Positions 32,905 to 36,512 of a stretch of DNA of 36,512 bases are shown one piece after another. The stretch is taken from assembly GCF_042658685.1 (NCBI RefSeq), contig NZ_JBHSQY010000011.1. One strand, given 5' to 3'. The stretch is from Macrococcoides bohemicum (GTDB lineage: Bacteria; Bacillota; Bacilli; Staphylococcales; Staphylococcaceae). The position numbers and the translations under genes were made by a program. Position 1 is the stretch's first letter, and every line of letters starts with the position of its first letter. A model generated the notes under the pieces. That model saw only the letters and a program-made list of their open reading frames with translations. It did not search any database and was not told where the DNA came from.

Positions 32905-33824
32905 TATTTCACCTCATTGAGCATTTGAATCGCTAAAGCTTCATACACTAATGTTATATTAACATATTGTAGCAAATACTGTTTTGCAGTAAGTGTATGA
33001 TCAATCATTGCTAGACATTTATCAATAGTTAGAAGATTTGCCTGCTGTTGAATATGTTCTTTCATTTCAGGATAACTTACTACATTATCTCCGATGAGTA
33101 CATACATCAAATCTTGTAGATACAGTTGAATCATATCTAATCCAATCAATTGTTTCTCTCGCGAATCGAGTGTATCCAAAATGTTGACAATTTGAATTAA
33201 TCCCATTGTATCACTGTTTAGTAAAGTTTGGCACCACTTAATTATTACACCCTTCAAATCATTAAATTGATGTGTCTCATACCATTCCACAGCTTCTTCT
33301 TTACTTAGGTTAAGAGCATTCATCGTAGCCAGAACAGATTTTGGAATATCCAGATCACTATGCTTTGTTAAATCATCTTCACTAGCTTGTATAAAGATAT
33401 GCTGACATCTTGAATGGATGGTCGGTAAGATGGATTTTGGTGCAGTTGTTACTAATATTGCTACAGTATTTGCAGGTGGTTCCTCTAAAAATTTTAATAT
33501 ACTATTTTCACCTTGCACCGTTACTTTATCAAAATCCATAATAATATAGACTTTATGTGTTCCTTCAATCGGTTTTTGATTCATACGATGTAACAAATCT
33601 TCTATTAACTCTTTTTTTATCGTAGCTTCACTTGTTTCTACAAGGATGAAATCTGCGTGATTTAAATTCTGAACGCGACTTTGACATGTATCATTATTAC
33701 TACAAAGTATTTGTGTCGCGAAACGCATTGCTTCATCTTTTAACTGGCCTCTATTCTGCCCATCAAACAAATAAGCATGACTTAATTTATTATTATCGAT
33801 AAGATGCTGCAGTTGCTTAAGCAT
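32904..33824 (-). CDS. holB: DNA polymerase III delta' subunit
   Basis: HolB is part of the clamp loader. The 306-aa product has LSHAYLFDG at the N terminus, where clamp-loader ATPases continue with a P-loop. Here the sequence QNRGQLKDE has no Walker A, so this subunit probably does not hydrolyse ATP, as known for delta' proteins. KVYIIMDFDKVTVQGENSILKFLEEPP and the SRCQ motif (HSRCQHIFIQ), the delta' arginine finger region, are present. AAAGGAG is 8 nt before the ATG; a hairpin with a U run ends a few bases upstream of it. Confidence 0.93.
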   Translation of the reverse strand: MLKQLQHLIDNNKLSHAYLFDGQNRGQLKDEAMRFATQILCSNNDTCQSRVQNLNHADFILVETSEATIKKELIEDLLHRMNQKPIEGTHKVYIIMDFDKVTVQGENSILKFLEEPPANTVAILVTTAPKSILPTIHSRCQHIFIQASEDDLTKHSDLDIPKSVLATMNALNLSKEEAVEWYETHQFNDLKGVIIKWCQTLLNSDTMGLIQIVNILDTLDSREKQLIGLDMIQLYLQDLMYVLIGDNVVSYPEMKEHIQQQANLLTIDKCLAMIDHTLTAKQYLLQYVNITLVYEALAIQMLNEVK

Positions 33825-33847
33825 TCAATCTACTCCTTTATATAATC

Positions 33848-33868
33848 AAAAAGCTGCACAAGGCAGCT
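33848..33868 (-). terminator. Terminator-like hairpin between darA and holB
   Basis: On the minus strand AGCTGC-CTTGT-GCAGCT is followed by five U. It starts 5 nt after the darA stop and ends about 9 nt before the holB ribosome site. Confidence 0.65.
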
Positions 33869-33872
33869 AATG

Positions 33873-34202
33873 TTAGAACTGATGAAATTGTTCAATTGGC
33901 ATTACGAAGACTGTTGCGCCACCAACTTCGACTTCTACAGGATATGGGATATAAGCATCCGCATTGCCACCCATTGGTGTTACTGGTGTAACAACTTGTT
34001 CTCGATTACCACAGGTACTATTGATTAAAGTTAATAGTTCATTTACGCGTTCGTCTTCTACACCACAAAGAAACGTCGTATTACCAGCTCTTAAAAAACC
34101 GCCAGTAGAAGCGAGTTTTGTTGTTCTAAAATTATTTTTAGTAAGTACATCAGATAGACTTTGGCTATCCTGGTCCTGTACAATTGCAATTATCATTTTC
34201 AT
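33873..34202 (-). CDS. darA: Cyclic di-AMP receptor, PII-like (DarA/PstA/YaaQ)
   Basis: This PII-like trimeric protein binds the second messenger c-di-AMP; its downstream partner is not settled. The 109-aa product has the family opening MKMIIAIVQDQDSQSLSDVL and the ligand-binding LASTGGFLRAGNTTFLCGVED region, broken by short loops. The C-terminal VEVGGATVFVMPIEQFHQF completes the fold. Length and motifs match YaaQ of Bacillus and PstA of S. aureus. AGAGGTG lies before the ATG. It sits between tmk and holB, the conserved order. Confidence 0.95.
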   Translation of the reverse strand: MKMIIAIVQDQDSQSLSDVLTKNNFRTTKLASTGGFLRAGNTTFLCGVEDERVNELLTLINSTCGNREQVVTPVTPMGGNADAYIPYPVEVEVGGATVFVMPIEQFHQF

Positions 34203-34236
34203 TTAAAACACCTCTTATCATTAATTATATCACAAA

Positions 34237-34851
34237 CTATTTAATGCTCTTATTAATTGCATCTAAACAATCATTAACTACCTCCAAAAGAGGTTGCGAA
34301 GCATCAATCAATTTAATTCTGTCAGGATGTAAACGAAATAATTCATCATATCCTTTTACAACACGCTTATGAAAGTCAATCTGTTCTTTGTCCAATCGGT
34401 TTGTTTCACGTGAATTATCTTTAATACGTAATAATCCTATTTCAGGTTCAACACGTAAGTATAAAGTTAAATCCGGATATTTACCTTCAATTGCAAATTC
34501 ATTGATCGCACGAATTTCGTCAACCCCGATACCACGCGCATAACCTTGGTAGGCTAATGAACTATCAATAAAACGGTCACACAATACGATCTTGTCCATG
34601 TGTAGTGCAGGTAATACTTTCTCAACGAGGTGTTGTCTACGGCTTGCAGCAAATAATAATGCCTCTGTTCGATAATCCATTGCACTCGCATCATCTAAAA
34701 TAATATTACGGATATCTTCACTAATTTTTATACCACCCGGTTCCCTTGTCGTAACGACTTCGAACTTATCGCTTAATTCTTTCGCTAATGCTTTAATAAC
34801 TGTACTTTTACCCGAACCTTCCGGACCTTCAATTGTAATAAAATAACTCAT
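34237..34851 (-). CDS. tmk: Thymidylate kinase
   Basis: Tmk phosphorylates dTMP to dTDP. The 204-aa P-loop kinase has Walker A GPEGSGKST (9-17), TTREPGG with the dTMP-binding Arg, the DR motif in LCDRFIDSSLAYQG (near 90-103), and a LID region without the arginines of the E. coli type. GGAG stands before the ATG, 9 nt after the yaaO stop. It begins the conserved tmk-darA-holB-ricT-yabA block. Confidence 0.97.
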   Translation of the reverse strand: MSYFITIEGPEGSGKSTVIKALAKELSDKFEVVTTREPGGIKISEDIRNIILDDASAMDYRTEALLFAASRRQHLVEKVLPALHMDKIVLCDRFIDSSLAYQGYARGIGVDEIRAINEFAIEGKYPDLTLYLRVEPEIGLLRIKDNSRETNRLDKEQIDFHKRVVKGYDELFRLHPDRIKLIDASQPLLEVVNDCLDAINKSIK

Positions 34852-34860
34852 TATTAACTC

Positions 34861-36213
34861 CTACTTCCACACACGAATTTTATTATCATAGATGCCATGT
34901 ACTTTGCCACCATTAGAAATAAATGAAATTACATGTTGAACATGTTCCTCTGAAATCACTTCTCCCTCTAATATATATGGAATACCAGGAGGATAAGGAA
35001 TAATATGTTCTGCACATATACGACCTATGCTGTCATTTAAATCTATAGTGATAATATTGCTTGAAGTCTGGGCAATATAGATCCCATCTAATTGATTATA
35101 TAACATCTCACGTTTTACTTCATTTATAACTCTGTTACTATCTAATTTTATATTATTTATTCTATCAATCAATAACTCAAATAAATAACGATCATCCTCA
35201 TGCCATAATGGTAATACACATAATACAAACTTTTCATTACTCAACTCAGTAAATATACCGTATTGCTCTAATAAATGCGCTAATTCTGTACCACTATAAC
35301 ACTCGTGCATCAACAATAACTTCAGTGGATCAGCAGCTTCTATAACATCAAAGACTTTGCGCAGTGCTTTTAATAATGTCGTTCTACGCTTAAAAAATAA
35401 TCTATCTTGATACTGCTTATAAAAGTTATCTGCTTGTTCTAAACCTAACATTAGCATATACGAAGGACTAGAAGATTGTAATATCGAAAGTAAATGAATT
35501 ATCTGGTGTTTTATATCTTCAGAAATAGCATGATTTATATGAATAACAGAACTCATTGTAAATGCAGGTAATGTCTTATGATAGGACTGTACTACGAAAT
35601 CAGCTGCGTAATTTAATGTACTTACAGGAAAATGTTCTGAAATATCGAAATGAGCGCCATGCGCTTCATCAATTAATACAGGAATATGATAACGATGAAA
35701 ATACTCAATTGCCACTTTAATATCATATGTTTCACCAAAGTAATTAGGATAAGTTAATACCGCTAATTTAATATGAGACAACGTATCTTTATCAATGGCT
35801 CCTATATCAATTCCATTATACTCTTTTGTAGTATCTGAAACATTTGTCGGTAAAATATATGCGCTACCTCTTCCCATTGCAATCGCATTATAAATTGATT
35901 TGTGCGCATTTCTCATAATGGCAACACTCGGAACTTCACCAGCTTCTATAAAAGAAAGAATCACTGACAGTAAACCGACAGTTGTACCGTTTACTAAAAA
36001 GCGTGAATCATACCCATCTTTGTTAATCCATAATTGACTATTCTTTATAATACCTTCAGGATGGTGATAATCATCCATACCTGAAATTTCTGTAACATCG
36101 TATTTTAATTCTAAGTTATCAAGATGTCCTATCGTTTGATAATGGTGACCAGGAACATGCAGTGAAATTGGAATTTGTTTAAAATGTTCAATCATAGCAT
36201 TATACATTTTCAT
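34861..36213 (-). CDS. Orn/Lys/Arg decarboxylase family, PLP-dependent (YaaO)
   Basis: The 450-aa product belongs to the short (fold-type I) group of amino-acid decarboxylases. The PLP aspartate region is IDEAHGAHF (181-189) and the Schiff-base lysine is Lys213 in SYHKTLPAF. The N-terminal LHVPGHHYQ and a C-terminal domain with YPPGIPYILEGE are family hallmarks. The substrate cannot be assigned; homologues are annotated as lysine, ornithine or arginine decarboxylases. The open frame starts 10 codons earlier, but AAAGGAG lies within that stretch, 8 nt before the ATG at 36213. It is the first gene after the rRNA operon terminator. Confidence 0.9.
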   Translation of the reverse strand: MKMYNAMIEHFKQIPISLHVPGHHYQTIGHLDNLELKYDVTEISGMDDYHHPEGIIKNSQLWINKDGYDSRFLVNGTTVGLLSVILSFIEAGEVPSVAIMRNAHKSIYNAIAMGRGSAYILPTNVSDTTKEYNGIDIGAIDKDTLSHIKLAVLTYPNYFGETYDIKVAIEYFHRYHIPVLIDEAHGAHFDISEHFPVSTLNYAADFVVQSYHKTLPAFTMSSVIHINHAISEDIKHQIIHLLSILQSSSPSYMLMLGLEQADNFYKQYQDRLFFKRRTTLLKALRKVFDVIEAADPLKLLLMHECYSGTELAHLLEQYGIFTELSNEKFVLCVLPLWHEDDRYLFELLIDRINNIKLDSNRVINEVKREMLYNQLDGIYIAQTSSNIITIDLNDSIGRICAEHIIPYPPGIPYILEGEVISEEHVQHVISFISNGGKVHGIYDNKIRVWK

Positions 36214-36280
36214 AGAAGGAACTCCTTTATTTTTACGAATCATTTTTATATGTTAAACATTTTCATTACTTCTATCTATT

Positions 36281-36286
36281 ATTGTA
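36281..36286 (-). promoter_or_regulatory. Possible yaaO promoter
   Basis: TACAAT on the minus strand lies between the 5S terminator and yaaO, about 65 nt before the gene. The -35 region is poor, so this is only a candidate. Confidence 0.35.
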
Positions 36287-36337
36287 CCAACATTTTTAAA
36301 ACTAAGTATCTAATAATAAAAACACTTAAAAAAATGC

Positions 36338-36361
36338 AAAAAAAAGAGACCTTAACAGGTC
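36338..36361 (-). terminator. Terminator of the right rRNA operon
   Basis: On the minus strand GACCT-GTTA-AGGTC is followed by TCTTTTTTTT. It lies about 48 nt downstream of the 5S 3' end. Confidence 0.75.
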
Positions 36362-36408
36362 ACTCGTTTGCGGCTCATCGCATCCATTTAAGGTATTACT
36401 ATAAATCT

Positions 36409-36512
36409 GCCCGGCAACGTCCTACTCTCGCGGATCGTAAGACCAACTACCATCGGCGCTAGAGAGCTTAACTTCTGTGTTCGGTATGGGAACAGGTGTG
36501 ACCTCTCTGCCA
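36409..36512 (-). rRNA. rrf: 5S ribosomal RNA, 5' end cut by window edge
   Basis: The 3' end reads ACGTTGCCGGGC at about 36409. The remainder is identical to the left copy over all shared bases (36424-36512 equals 1-89). About 11 nt of the 5' end lie beyond the window. A terminator follows, so this is the end of a leftward rRNA operon. Confidence 0.95.

Noticed and set aside
32904..33824. Loss of the P-loop in holB as a mutation
   Set aside because: Delta' subunits often lack a functional Walker A; the arginine-finger SRC motif is intact.
1..36512. Circular plasmid or phage, suggested by identical ends
   Set aside because: The repeated ends are 5S rRNA and the content is core chromosomal genes in conserved order; no replication, partition or phage genes are present.

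Overview
The window is a run of conserved chromosomal housekeeping genes from a low-GC Gram-positive coccus of the family Staphylococcaceae (Staphylococcus or Macrococcus-like; genus not settled from sequence alone). The evidence is gene order, AT-rich DNA, strong AGGAGG-type ribosome binding sites and proteins resembling those of Staphylococcus and Bacillus. It corresponds to the Bacillus subtilis yaaO-tmk ... lysS segment without its sporulation genes. Every gene except abrB is on the minus strand. The window is bounded by two partial 5S rRNA genes, so it is the interval between two ribosomal RNA loci. Its first and last 89 bases are identical 5S sequence, so it could be mistaken for a circular element.

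Layout in the direction of transcription (right to left): the 3' end of an rRNA operon with its terminator; yaaO, tmk, darA, holB, ricT, yabA, trmN, yazA and rsmI (DNA replication, nucleotide supply, RNA modification); abrB facing the other way; metG and tatD; rnmV and rsmA (5S and 16S rRNA maturation); veg from tandem strong promoters; ispE, purR, ridA and spoVG, with a PurBox in front of purR; glmU and prs; ctc behind a sigma-B-type promoter and a structured leader; pth, mfd, a MurJ/SpoVB-type flippase, mazG, rqcP and divIC; yabR; tilS and hpt; ftsH; hslO; cysK; folP-folB-folK-dusB-lysS; then a new rrn-type promoter reading into a 5S gene placed directly downstream of lysS.

The genes serve translation and ribosome quality control (lysS, metG, pth, rqcP, rsmA, rnmV, dusB, tilS, rsmI, trmN, ctc), purine and PRPP metabolism (prs, purR, hpt), folate synthesis, cell-wall and isoprenoid precursors (glmU, ispE, the flippase), division and replication control (divIC, yabA, holB, tmk), and stress or proteostasis (ftsH, hslO, mfd, ctc). 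Tight spacing and 1 to 14 nt overlaps show translational coupling in several blocks, separated by clear intrinsic terminators.

I see no mobile element, CRISPR array, toxin system or candidate for an undescribed defence or biosynthetic system. What deserves a second look is regulatory: the sigma-B promoter and leader of ctc, repeated TGTCGAA sites around abrB, an operator-like palindrome over the yabR promoter, and four genes whose Shine-Dalgarno sequence directly abuts a terminator-like hairpin. There is also an assembly defect in mfd: a single N where about 20 conserved residues appear to be missing.
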